Position numbers and translations under genes: made by a program. Below are positions 1 to 11,066 of a stretch of DNA of 64,000 bases, one piece after another (the first letter of the stretch is position 1; every line of letters starts with the position of its first letter). Below the pieces are notes generated by a model. The model was not told the origin of the DNA. It saw only the letters and a list, made by a program, of their open reading frames with translations, and ran no database searches. The DNA is from Lingula anatina (lineage: Eukaryota; Brachiopoda; Lingulata; Lingulida; Lingulidae), in NCBI RefSeq assembly GCF_001039355.2, contig NW_019775998.1, positions 65,605 to 129,604 of the forward strand. Direction: 5' to 3'.

Positions 1-106
1 TTCGTATTTTTTATAAGGACGGTTAGTGAGTACAAGAGAAAAATCATTTGGATTTAGCTTTATTTCGGAGGGAAAATCCCGTAAAAAGTACATTCGTATT
101 TCTTAC

Positions 107-309
107 CTATCTTTTCAAGTTCAGCGACGCTATAATTTCTGTCTGGGGTAAACGTTCTGACAGACCCATTCACTTTTACTTCCAATGTTGTATTCCCATT
201 GATAAGGACATCTTTGATTTTATCCAGGGTGCTGTTGGATGTTCCATTTTGTCCCAAGAAACTCTTAACAGCAAATATTAAGTTGTAGTCTATGATGATA
301 CTTCCATTT
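107..309 (-). CDS. Gene B exon: SEA domain part 3 with predicted self-cleavage site
   Basis: A 203-nt exon starting with the motif NGSIIID. SEA domains of membrane mucins cut themselves at G|S in a GSVVV-like loop, and the Gly-Ser pair here (codons at 305-300) fits, so the protein is predicted to become a non-covalent heterodimer. Only one residue (Gly for Arg) and 5 of 203 bases differ from gene A exon 23,214-23,416. Donor GTAAGA at 106-101; the next exon lies beyond the window. Confidence 0.85.
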
Positions 310-3300
310 CTGAAACAAATTAAACTGACTCTTAATGACTGACAACAGATGACAGAACACAAGAAACTACAAACTTGTGAACAAAATTTCGTTTTTAGAA
401 TGAATGGCAACACAAAAATATATACCAAATTTCAATATTTACTCTGTAATGAATCTGAAAATGTATGTTATTCGAATGTTACCTGTCACCAGTGTCAAAT
501 AGCTTTTGTTTCGTAATAAAATAGAAACAAAAAACACTTTAAACTGATCATACATCGCTTTTGTTGATCACTTTTTAAACCATCCACAGCAGCAGATTGC
601 CTTTTTGACTTTCAAGTAGAATCACGTATCCCCATCTTACCTAAAACCGATGATTTCTACATCTTTGAGGCCTTCTATGCCGGACGAATTGAATTGGTGA
701 AACAGCTGAAACACGTAGAGTTGTAGCACACTATAGACGTAGCCACTGGTTGATTCAGTGTACGTTTTTTGTTATTTGTAAGTCAACACAATTTAAGTGC
801 TTGCATTTGCTACTTACAATATACAGGTATTTTCCATAAATCTTCCCATGCAACTTTGTGGGACATTTTTTTTTCATTTCAGCTATTATATTAAGAAACA
901 AATGTGTTCATAGAATAATAAAATATAAAAGTACCTGTGCTCTCAAATTGTCTTTGTTTTCATTGAATACACTTTCATCTTTGCTGAAATCTCCCTCCGG
1001 CAATCGGAATTCCAGCTTCACTTTCTTGTCCAGCTCCTCAATGTCCTTTACATCTGTAACAGCTCATATATTAAACTTAAAAAACAATGCACCGAGTAAC
1101 AGTTAACTTTTAAAACCAGTCTGCGACGTTACCCACTGGTCGTACGCCCACGGAAAGTGATTATTTGTTACGACTAGTAGATTTTTTAGAATATGTAGAT
1201 TTAGTGATTCGACTTGAAAATTACATTTTCATCAGAATGTTTTCAAAAGATCTTCCATTTCTTATCAAATGTAGCTGTTGCATGATGTTTCTAAAAAGGT
1301 TTGGTAAAATCAAAGTATTGTGATTATAGATATTAAAGGGATAATAACTCTTCGTTTCGACCAAAAAATGAATTTTCCTGGAGTAAACAACAATTTCCCC
1401 ATACTTACCAATGGTTGATGAATCAATTTTTACATTCAAAGTTAGTCCCTGTTTTTTTTCTAAAAAGTTTGTTTTTTTGTTAAAATCTCTTAAGAGATTA
1501 TAACAGATTATAGCCACCAATGGAGGTTACGTGGTGTGAAGACAAGCTCAGATATCAGAATAATAGTTATAACTCCTGTTTTGTTGTAAAACATAAAATA
1601 TTATATTTATATGAGTTATTAACAATGTATTTATTGTGAAATATAGACCTCATACGAAGAGTTATTATTCCTTTAATGGAATGGTCCAGTATTATTGAAA
1701 CTTGCATTTGGACCAGCAAATCCTGATTTGGACCAGTAGATATTAGGAGACTGGCGATCCGGATGGCCAGTAAGCCGAAATTTTAATTTAAGGCACAGAC
1801 ATTACTAATAGGGCTTTTATAAAAAGCGACAAATATAATAGTGTTTCGCAAAAAATAAAAACAGCGTGGCATTGGGTATATTTAAATAGTTTCCTTTAAG
1901 ATGATACATTTAAATGCTACACGACACCCCATTTATTTATACATGGGCGAACAAATGTAGAGCAAAAATAAAAGAGGTGAATATGCGTTACTTGGAACGT
2001 ATGCTCGCTTTGTAAGTGACTTAGAGGTCACACAAGCGGATAATGGTAATTTAGAATCATGGCGTACGACAAGTGACAATGGACAAAAAAAAAAAAAAAA
2101 CATAAATATAGTACGTATGTCGACTTCTGGTTGCTTTTGTATTTCCCTCAAAATTGACGGCAATATTGAAAAGAACTCAATCTTAAAAGTAGCAACCAAA
2201 CTTATTTTACTGTTATAAAGATGTACAGGAAAGAACACTGAAGGGTGTGATTTTGGGCTTACGGTAGTAAGTGGACATTGGTCATTTTCCAATGAGCATA
2301 TTTACTGGTGACGTCATCATTGCTCTCATAGATGTACACAGTGAGTTTAAGTTTCTCAAATTGATTCAACTTATCATCTTTTGTGCAAGTAAGTCTCGTT
2401 TTGGTGAGATCTGAGTCAGCACATTTAGACAATGCTGCTCATCTGATTATAATAAATTTCGAAATTGCCTCCCTATCAAAAATTGACAAGCACTAAATGG
2501 TCAATCAACGTGAAAAGTTTAATGCGTTTATCAACTGTTGCACAATTGTAAGGCATAGCCGCCTGACAATATACTTATTTAAATTGAATTATAACGACAC
2601 TCGTCGATATTTCTTTAATGAAACTAAACTTTGGCTGTGCGCCAGATGTTGTAGAAAAAAAATTGACTTGAAATACGTCTCAAAATATGGCAATTTTTAC
2701 TACCTAGTGTCCAGCCTTCGATTACCTTTACCACGTTTAAGATACAAAATCTTAGTGTTAAATTTCTAACACTTCAGTACATTTAAACTTTTAAACAACA
2801 GATTTTACAGATTATTTTACAGATTTTTATTTCACAACATACAATACTTTGTGTTTTTATTAGCTTAATATTTATAGTTATCTTATATTACACGTATAAA
2901 ATCAGTGCTTACCGAGTTTCAACTCCGTTGGCACAGGTCTGGTGGTCTTTACAACTGCGGGCGTAGTTTTCATCGACGAAGCGGTATCACCTTCCCATCT
3001 GTAGTTTTTACAGTAGACGTCGTTGTTGTAGGGGCAGAGGTATCACCTTCACCCGTAGTTTTCACAGTAGACGTCATTGTTGTAGGGGCAGAGGTATCAC
3101 CTTCACCTGTAGTTTTCACAGTAGAGGTCGTTGTTGTAGGGGCAGAGGTATCACCTTCACCTGTAGTTTTTACAGTAGACGTCGTTGTTGTAGGGGCAGA
3201 GGTATCACCTTCACCTGTAGTTTTTACAGTAGACGTCGTTGTTGTAGGGGCAGAGGTATCACCTTCACCTGTAGTTTTTACAGTAGACGTCGTTGTTGTA

Positions 3301-4310
3301 GGGGCAGAGGTATCACCTTCACCTGTAGTTTTTACAGTAGACGTCGTTGTTGTAGGGGCAGAGGTATCACCTTCACCTGTAGTTTTTACAGTAGACGTCG
3401 TTGTTGTAGGGGCAGAGGTATCACCTTCACCTGTAGTTTTTACAGTAGACGTCGTTGTTGTAGGGGCAGAGGTATCACCTTCACCTGTAGTTTTTACAGT
3501 AGACGTCGTTGTTGTAGGGGCAGAGGTATCACCTTCACCTGTAGTTTTTACAGTAGACGTCGTTGTTGTAGGGGCAGAGGTATCACCTTCACCTGTAGTT
3601 TTTACAGTAGACGTCGTTGTTGTAGGGGCAGAGGTATCACCTTCACCTGTAGTTTTTACAGTAGACGTCGTTGTTGTAGGGGCAGAGGTATCACCTTCAC
3701 CTGTAGTTTTTACAGTAGACGTCGTTGTTGTAGGGGCAGAGGTATCACCTTCACCTGTAGTTTTTACAGTAGACGTCGTTGTTGTAGGGGCAGAGGTATC
3801 ACCTTCACCTGTAGTTTTTACAGTAGACGTCGTTGTTGTTGGGGCAGAGGTATCACCTTCACCTGTAGTTTTTACAGTAGACGTCGTTGTTGTAGGGGCA
3901 GAGGTATCACCTTCACCTGTAGTTTGTACAGTAGACGTCGTTGTTGTAGGGGCAGAGGTATCACCTTCACCTGTAGTTTGTACAGTAAACGTCGTTGTTG
4001 TAGGGGCAGAGGTATCACCTTCACCTGTAGTTTTCACAGTAGACGTCGTTGTTGTAGGGGCAGAGGTATCACCTTCACCTGTAGTTTTTACAGTAGACGT
4101 CGTTGTTGTAGAGGCAGAGGTATCACCTTCACCTGTAGTTTGTACAGTAGACGTCGTTGTTGTAGTGGCAGAGGTGTCACCATCGCCTGTAGTTTTCACA
4201 GTAGACGTCGTTGTTTTCGGTGCAGCGCTCTTACCTTCATCTGTAGGTATCACACTAGCCGCATTTGTTGTTTTATATTGTTCGGTAGAAATTATTAAAA
4301 TTGTGGTAAT
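107..4310 (-). CDS. Gene B: transmembrane mucin paralog, repeat exon plus first SEA domain (3' part outside window)
   Basis: Likely a cell-surface, heavily O-glycosylated mucin. Exons in transcription order: 4310-2913 (Thr/Ser repeats), 1053-935, 705-641, 309-107 (SEA domain), each with GT/AG borders. The three SEA exons have the same lengths (119, 65, 203 nt) and phases as those of gene A at 24,162-23,214, and the encoded SEA domain is closely similar. The rest (EGF-like, second SEA, membrane helix, tail) would lie left of base 1. The last repeat unit carries two extra bases near 2,991-2,997 that put the repeat frame out of step with the SEA exons, so the gene may be broken or the base calls wrong. 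No promoter or earlier exon was found upstream. Family assignment is firm; integrity is not. Confidence 0.75.
641..705 (-). CDS. Gene B exon: SEA domain part 2
   Basis: A 65-nt exon encoding FHQFNSSGIEGLKDVEIIGF, the middle of the SEA fold just before the cleavage loop. Acceptor TTTCAG, donor GTAAGA. It is the counterpart of gene A exon 23,770-23,834. Confidence 0.8.
935..1053 (-). CDS. Gene B exon: SEA domain part 1
   Basis: A 119-nt exon encoding a charged segment with the core KLEFRLPEGDF, corresponding to the first strand and helix of a SEA domain. The acceptor reads TTACAG and the donor GTACTT on the minus strand. It has the same length and phase as the gene A exon at 24,044-24,162, but 9 of 40 residues differ, a much larger divergence than in the third SEA exon. 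Confidence 0.8.
1054..2912. other. Gene B intron between repeat exon and SEA 1
   Basis: No other exon seen. Contains a TTAA-flanked MITE (1333-1676), a short poly-A run near 2083, and otherwise plain AT-rich sequence. Confidence 0.6.
1333..1676. mobile_element. MITE family 1, copy 1 (about 344 bp, TTAA ends)
   Basis: Terminal inverted repeats read TTAAAGGGATAATAACTCTT at the left and its complement at the right (ending CCTTTAA). Copies with the same interior are at 18,878-19,197 and 33,181-33,525. No coding capacity; a non-autonomous DNA transposon. Confidence 0.85.
2913..4310 (-). CDS. Gene B exon: mucin tandem-repeat domain (18-residue units)
   Basis: A single open exon of 1,398 nt with about 23 units of 54 bp (18 residues). 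The consensus is STVKTTGEGDTSAPTTTT, so more than half of the residues are Thr/Ser and there is no Cys, as expected for an O-glycosylated mucin stalk. Units in the middle are almost identical in DNA; those at both ends have drifted. The acceptor is placed at 4311-4313 after a pyrimidine-rich stretch and the donor at 2912, by homology with gene A, whose exon ends in the same motif TTRPVPTE. Alternatively translation could start at an ATG at 4340 (or the next codon), with a weakly hydrophobic leader containing LQITTILIIS. In the repeat frame a stop is met soon after the last unit because of a 2-nt insertion. Confidence 0.75.
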
Positions 4311-4340
4311 CTGTAGGAAGTTTCTTGCACAATGCATCAT

Positions 4341-6185
4341 TCAGTTCATCTTACTGGAATTATAATGTAAATATTGTCAATTAAATGCCTTCCCTGCAGT
4401 ATTAGACATTGACTTAAAACATCTTTTCCGAAATGTTGCGCCAACTTTAATCATTCAAAGTCACTTTTGTAGAATAACACAGTAAGTTCTACGTCAATTT
4501 TATGTACGTAATGAGAAAAACAACACCTTTTTATTAAATTTAAATTATTAATGCCATTAATTTTTGTATCTTAAGCAACGTTATTGTGGAACTTTCAAAA
4601 ATTTATTCACCGACTCTGTTTTTAAGCAATTTCACAACTCTTACTAATCATGCATTTACTTTTTTTATTGTCTTTGCGTGATTACATGCAAACTACCATG
4701 CAACATTTCCTTATTAGGTAATTTTAAAGAGACTTGTTTTTAATTGAAATATTAAAAATATTATTTGAATTACACATGCTCGGACCATATCAATCCTTAG
4801 TTTACATGTTGTTTACACGTGTCAGAAACTTTCAAATCTATTGAGAAATAACCAATCAAATCGAACTTTATGCGACTTTGAATTGTTCCATCTTTTCCTA
4901 CCACGAAAACATTTTTTACATTTTAAGCCATTTAAATTATGTATACACAAACTCTTGCGTCTCAGATGTAACTACATGTATTAGATTGTGCCTCGAGAAA
5001 TACTAGATTAACATTACTTTTTATCAACTTGTTTATATTTAATGTACGCAGTCGGTCAAATCATATTAATAATCTATTACACAGTATCGCTTTGCCAAGA
5101 CAATAAGAGGAAATAAACTAAGTGCTTGGATACGCGAATGATGCCCTGTGCTGCAGCAATTATGACGTGCATAGGAGTAAGGCAGCATTCTCCTACAAGC
5201 TGTCTTATGTTCACTTTGTATGTTAACTAGTTAAGTAGAGATCCCAAAAAACGATGTAAACTGGATTTTTACAGAAACTCCAGTCCCTGCTATTGATGGA
5301 TGGTACGATCCTCCTTGCAACGAGTACCGAGAATGCCATTTGAAAAATGGGTATCCTTGTAGATTTTTTGGAAATAAATCAATCTAAAACTGAATTTGTA
5401 GTCATTTAAGACTGAGTCACACTTAGCTTGCAACCTTTTGGCAACCTCTTTGCAACCTCGGTCGCAAGGAGTTTGCCATAGATTTTAAAGTGGTCGCATA
5501 AGCTTGCTAACAGGTCTCCAGCGATAATTGATCCATGAAGGCCATTTCTGTGCACCGACAACCAGTGCGAGTAAAGATGAAGCACACTGATATCCTAAAG
5601 GGAATTTTGGTATCTTCTTGGTTGCCAGTAGGTCCCTATAACCAGTGGCATACCATTTGCAACAGCACTGTCGACTGACGGCATTTAGTCGTCTGGTCGC
5701 CAAAAGTTTATGTAATGTGCGAATTTTTTACGCTTTATACGTTCATTTATTTTATCATTTTGCAAACATCATGTCTACATATGCTGATACCTTCAATGCT
5801 TCATCGCTGTGTGTTATTTAAATTTCCCAAAGCTATTTTACAATGTACTAACCGTGTTGCATTTGTTTTGCGCCTAATTGGGTACTTGATTGATGTCATC
5901 TTTTATAAAATACCTCTGATTTTATTTGTGAAAAATATATATGAAGAATTTTTTTAAATGACTCCCATGAAGAGAATTCGGGCTAAATGACTTAAAAGGG
6001 GGTCTTTCCGATATGAGAAAAAATGAAACATATCCCAAACTTTTTCTTATGTATGAAGGTCACGATCTAAACCAAAATTTGCCTTTGAGGTAGACGGCAA
6101 TCAAAATAATTAATTATTTCAAATTCGAGTCTGTATTGGAGAACGTCCTCTCCCCAAAAAGAGAAGACGTCTACTGCAAGGTTTT
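4341..6185. other. Intergenic, no gene recognised
   Basis: AT-rich sequence. The part at about 5,410-5,705 has a different composition (repeated TTGCAACC and GTCGC motifs) and looks like a decayed mobile element; I could not define its ends. Confidence 0.5.
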
Positions 6186-6195
6186 AGCCAATCAG
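6186..6195 (+). promoter_or_regulatory. CCAAT box upstream of the candidate gene at 6240
   Basis: AGCCAATCAG, a consensus NF-Y site, 45 bp upstream of an ATG in good context. No TATA box is seen. Confidence 0.45.
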
Positions 6196-6239
6196 AGTGC
6201 GTTGCCTAAAATAGCACTCGTACACAAGGAGAAACAAAT

Positions 6240-7985
6240 ATGGCGCGGTGGAGTTCGAAGTAAGTCGTTTACGGATGCACGTTAGTTACAACTCTTTCCC
6301 TTCATTGTTCGTGAACAGGTTTGTGCACTTAAACATTAAAAGAATTCATTTAACTTCTCGTCGGTTAAAATAGTCCAAAATTCACTGATTGGCTTGGAAA
6401 TATTTACGACGGAGTGTAATCTATTATGTCAACAGTGCGTGATACCATAATTCTCAATGCCGATTCACCGAATTAATGAGTAACTTGTACCAGGAAATGT
6501 ACCGGTGACATGATTAAAGACAGTGATATTTTTCGGGTCAATTGAACCAGCCCTTTTCAGATGGATATTTATGAACGACTGTTACTTTTTGTTGTTTGCT
6601 ATGCTTTCTGAGCCGCAATTTTGACACCGCGATTTGCACGCACAACGTAGCACGGACTACAAATGCGTTCCAGACGATTTTGATACTTACTGGCAGTAGT
6701 GGTGAGCATCGTGCAGATGTCATAATCGTCAATAGGAGTGCATGAATTTTGTGCTACGCACACACGTGTCTTATCTTGCTTTTCTAGTCGATCTGTTTTT
6801 ATACCTTTCAGATCGAGAGTATATAGGCCTATTGTTGATGAGGCAAGCAGTCAGAGCAGTCCAGAACTAGAGGGTATAAAGAGCTCCCTGAGGTAAAGAC
6901 TTTTCTGTTATTTTTAAATAATACAGGCCTTTTAGTTAATCTGGCATATTCCTTAGTTTTGACAGTAATGTGTAGGACCCACCTAACCCTCACCTAAATT
7001 CACATGTAATAATCCACACATACAAAAAAAAAATAATTTTGGGATTAACAATTGATACGCTTGAGTGCAGGACAATGATTAATTGAAGTGAAACCCATTT
7101 TGAACTGTTCACAACATTATAATATAACTAGCATGCAATTAAATCAGTGCCAATTATTACTATAATTATTATAAGTTTTATTATTATTTTACAGCATACT
7201 ATGTTGTGATGTCAGCCTCATTAGAAAAGGCCCTGTATAAAGGTTTAGTAGAGTTGGCAGTGATACATAGCACTTCTAGGTCCAGTGCTACAAGGCTTGG
7301 AAGAGGTGTGAGATCAGGAGGATTGACCCAAGGACATGAAAGGAGAATTCAATAACTCACAGAAGAGGTATAAAACTCATCAAATCTTTATTGAACAGAT
7401 AAATTTTAAGTTTCTCACAATACACAAACATCATTCATATTCCTTCTTATTTTCAAAGTAAATGTATTCAATTAAATTTGGTGGTGTTAAATCGAGTTCT
7501 TATGGTTATTAAAGTGTTCATACATTTTCCAATAATTTATTTTTGCAGTAAGCTATTGTACTTATCAAAACAGATATAAAAGTGAACATTTTTTTTTTCA
7601 TTATCAGAGCATACATGATGGTGTTGCCAAGAAAAGTGCTGAATACATTGTGACCAGTGTGACGAAAATCCTGGCCTTGCACTGGATATAAAGATGCTTT
7701 TGCTAGAGAATTTACCAGGCAATGACCCAGCATCAGTGGAGATGGGACTGGCCCATCTCCCGCTCACTGTAATGTCCCCTACATTTTCACTGCTGTTGAA
7801 TTTGCTGGATTACTTCTCTTTGAAGAAAATCACAGAATAACTATTACCACGAGCATCAGTTTACTGACCAAACATTCATAAGACCTGTAATATGCAAGTC
7901 ACTGAGTAGAAGGATTCTTTTCATTCTACTGTAATTTGTGCAACAATTCATTAAACATAAAAAATAAAGGCATGAAAAATAAGGT
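6240..7985 (+). pseudogene. Candidate four-exon gene, frame interrupted, product unknown
   Basis: Exons with good splice borders: 6240-6259 (MARWSS, donor GTAAGT), 6812-6892 (acceptor CTTTCAG, donor GTAAAG), 7195-7367 (acceptor TTACAG, donor GTATAA) and 7608 to about 7985 (acceptor ATCAG, AATAAA at 7963). Exons 1-2 join in frame (KSRVYRPIVDEASS). Exon 3 has one long open frame (LEKALYKGLVELAVIH) ending in a TAA eight bases-plus before the donor, and that frame, not the one coming from exon 2, is the one that continues into exon 4 (DGVAKKSAEYIVTSV). So there is a phase break between exons 2 and 3 and a stop in exon 3. It is either a decaying gene, a gene with a missed exon, or sequence error. 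I do not recognise the protein. Confidence 0.4.
7963..7968 (+). terminator. Polyadenylation signal AATAAA
   Basis: AATAAA about 130 bp after the last open frame of the plus-strand candidate gene. Confidence 0.5.
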
Positions 7986-8282
7986 GCTTTCATTTATCCG
8001 TTCCTCATACCAAAAGTAAAATGCAACTCTGTACATCATCTGTTCATAAAATCAATCATTTTCAAAGTTATATCCTACAAGGAAATAATGTATGTCTGGA
8101 TGGATTTATTTAAAAAAACAGTTTATGTGAAGTTATCATCATTTTGATTAAAAAAAATTCTTATATACATATAAGGACCACGGTGTCTTGAGTCTCTTGA
8201 TTCCATCTGCACCATGGCTGCTAAGAAATGTGTAATTGTAATTCCCATGTCAAATTCCTGGTTTGTAAGACTGGAATGTACC

Positions 8283-8288
8283 TTTATT
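8283..8288 (-). terminator. Polyadenylation signal AATAAA of the small minus-strand gene
   Basis: Minus-strand AATAAA 12 bases after the TAA at 8303-8301. This and the plus-strand signal at 7963 mark two convergent transcripts. Confidence 0.5.
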
Positions 8289-8300
8289 CGTGCTAATTGT

Positions 8301-9542
8301 TTATGTAACAGCTTGAGGTCTTACTGTCATCCATGATTTTGAGTGCTTGCTTTGCTGCTTAGTATACCTAAAAACAAAACATTGACTATTGGAAAGACTT
8401 CAATGCATTTTTGTGAAATCAATAGCACCCACTATCTGTAATGTCTACGCCAGACATAAGAGCACTGAATACAGCATGATTATCAAAATGATTTGTTTCA
8501 AAATCCAATTTATTATATAATGTTCCTCACAATAAGTACTGATATCCTGTGCTTGTCACGATTCTGGGACAAACCTGCCATGGAAGTATTAAACTTTATA
8601 ATAAAATGGCATTGTTCCAAGTACTAACATGCATTAGATTTGTATTGATGGCAGGGTTTACTGAACATGGTAAAATGAACAGCTATTGTTTGTTTGGATT
8701 CTGGGTGTCAGGTACTTACTTTGGCTCTGGCTCTCTGTTGCACGGTTAAAACAAGATTGGCCTTGAACCTGATGTAGGGGTAGATGTTACCACATGCATA
8801 TTACCTGGATTAAAAAAAAATTACCAATGAATTATCCTCATTCCCCAGAGATTCCCCATGAAGTCAACTTTAAAAACGTAAACAGATAATAAACATATAC
8901 TACCATCAGATGCTACAATTAATGTGCTTGCTTTAAATCTTTTAATTTAAATTAAATTCGAATAAGGTTAATCGTCAAAGGTTTTTTTTGGGGGGGGACT
9001 TGAGTATAAATACGACGTTAAGTAAGCCGACAAAAACCAGTCTTTAATAGAAGACTATTTAGCTCAATCCTTGTTTGTACTGACTGCTCTAAAGAATAAT
9101 AAACTTTTCTGCGTTCGGCAGTTATAACAGGGGCGGATCCAGAGATATTTTCTGACAGTCTTCCGAGTTATGTTGATCCATCCTCCATTTTTGACCGCCT
9201 TTCGACAGAAATGTTACATATACCCGTCAATGAAAACTTCAAAATCTAACCGTCTTCCGGAAGAACCAGAAGACGGCCTAAATCCGCCTCCTGAATATGT
9301 TCTCAATAAAAGAGTCGGACGTGATAAGAGGTCGAAATAACTTACCCGTATCTGGCAGGATTTTTGTCAGTTTTAGTTCCTACTTCTGCTTTGTCTACCT
9401 CACTGGCCTGCCAATGAAAATAACATGCCTCTGCTTCTGCATTTCCCGTTTTATTTCCTTTTTCATTGTCCCGTAGAGTAATTCCTCTCTCTTTCAACCC
9501 ACGTGTACTCGGACTACCCTCCATCTTGGTTTGAAGTAACAT
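8301..9542 (-). CDS. Small three-exon gene, unknown product (about 70-95 residues)
   Basis: Exon 1 is 9542-9346 (two in-frame ATGs, at 9542 and 9524; strong donor GTAAGT), exon 2 is 8768-8720 (acceptor CATCAG, donor GTAAGT; FKANLVLTVQQRARAK), and the phases match. For the last exon there are two acceptors 10 bases apart: the first gives RAKVY and stop; the second (exon 8357-8301) adds QQSKHSKSWMTVRPQAVT. The N-terminal half is polar and charged (KERGITLRDNEKGNKTG), with one Trp-containing segment (YFHWQASEVDKAEVG); no signal peptide or membrane span. Not recognised. A family 2 MITE lies in intron 1. Confidence 0.5.
9128..9293. mobile_element. MITE family 2, copy 1 (166 bp)
   Basis: Ends read CAGGGGCGGATCCAGA and, inverted, CAGGAGGCGGATTTAG; the interior has repeated GACGGTC/TCTTCCG motifs. 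Ends in CAGGGG resemble hAT-type elements. Related copies at 40,228-40,366 and 43,157-43,324. Confidence 0.75.
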
Positions 9543-10522
9543 CCGGGTCTTCTCCAGAGCATACTAAACAGTAGTATTCAGTCATATGCAAATTGAGGCA
9601 AGTCCCAGAATTCCACGCGTAGGGGGAGTAATGGCGAGAAGTTTAGACAAATAAAAAATGCTGCGCTTTTTTTTCCTTTAAGTGATTTTAAAAACCTATA
9701 CCTTGATCTTTATTTTCTCAACGGTTTCGTGTGAGACATGTTTTGGGGTTCAGGATCAAATAAGCAAAGTTTCAGAGAAAGGCCTATTAAAGGGTGTCTT
9801 TCCGATGTAGGGTAAGTTTAATAAAATATCTGAAATTTTATTGCATATGTTCCGACAGGTTAGCATACATATTGGTTTATGTGCTGTGGAAAGAATCACA
9901 TTATTGGACAATGTATGCACAGGTATTGTGTTATCGGTGCTGAGAAATGTACACAGGAATATGCTGCTATTGTATAAAGTGCTTTCTTTGGATTCGATCC
10001 TAGGGTAAAAGCAACCAGCGTCCTGTGTATCATAAAACACTTCAGGTTTCCTGGTGTCACTACAAATACCTCCAAAAATAAAACAAGCTGTCTATGCTTT
10101 TATGTTTAACAAAGGGCGTACTTTTTTTTTTTTTTTTTTGGGGGGGGGGTGGGGTGGGGGGGTACGTGTATTTCATATCACTGTGCCCACATTACGTTTG
10201 CGGCGTTCCTAATAAAGCTTTAAGTTCACTGTTTACTTGTACCTTAATGTTATATCCTGCAAACACGAGGTTTGATAAGCTTAAGCTCCCATCACTAGTG
10301 GGCTTGATTTGATCTTAAAGTGCAATTTAAGAGCACAGATACAACGGTAGTCTTACATGATCTTAAAACATGAGTAAGACCATTTCTAGTCTGACAGCCA
10401 ATTAAGTTGTCTCCCCTTATACATTCTCCTATTGTGAGCAGAAGTGTCCTCTATTGTGAGGGGAGGTATCCGCCATTGTCAGGGAAGGAAATTGCTTGAC
10501 CACTGAAGTAGATGTTAGATAA
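9543..10522. other. Intergenic, low-complexity tracts only
   Basis: A poly-T then poly-G tract at about 10,122-10,162. No gene seen. Confidence 0.5.
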
Positions 10523-11066
10523 TTTTTTATCTTTTAAAAAAGCAGATTCACTTCATTTTAAGACTACTGCTGTATTGATTAAGGCCGTGTAAGATCACGT
10601 GTGAACTTAAATTGCACTTTAAGACCAAATCTAGCCCACTAGTGCATGCCACGTACATGGAAAGGACATAATGAAAAATAAATGTCTTTCCCCGAAATGT
10701 CCAACAATATATGTACATGTAGGTTGGTTGATAGTCGATTGCGTCTCTTGTTATCAGGTTATTATCTTTGCTTAATTGAAATTTGCCACAAATAAAGAAG
10801 ACTGGTCAAAACCACACCGTGCAGGATACTGTTTCCGCACTAAACGTATTACACGCAGCTGTCCCTATTTTATCTGTATAGATAAAATGCTTCAAAATGA
10901 GATCATTAGTTGTTCTAAAGAATGTCAACCTATCTTTGTAAAGTCTTTGCTTGGGTTATTAATTACAACGTGTTATTTCAAGTTACACAGAATTACTGTT
11001 TGCACTTGGATTAGCCATGCACCGTTATCAATCTGTTCTCTTTGTCACGAATGCTATTCTTGCAAC
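10523..11066. repeat. Left copy of a 544-bp duplicate flanking an assembly gap
   Basis: Matches 11,890-12,433 base for base with one difference found (C/T in TTCTAAAG/TTTTAAAG), and stops exactly at the gap. Best explained as the unmerged end of a contig. Confidence 0.9.

Noticed and set aside
2913-4310. CRISPR-like or minisatellite array
   Set aside because: Units are contiguous 54-bp coding repeats without spacers.
2905-4365. 486-residue plus-strand open frame over the gene B repeats
   Set aside because: It is the antisense reading of the mucin array; 54-bp units without stops stay open on both strands. The minus strand has the splice borders and the Ser/Thr composition.
5485-5703. 72-residue minus-strand frame
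   Set aside because: Lies in a low-complexity, repeat-like stretch with TTGCAACC words.
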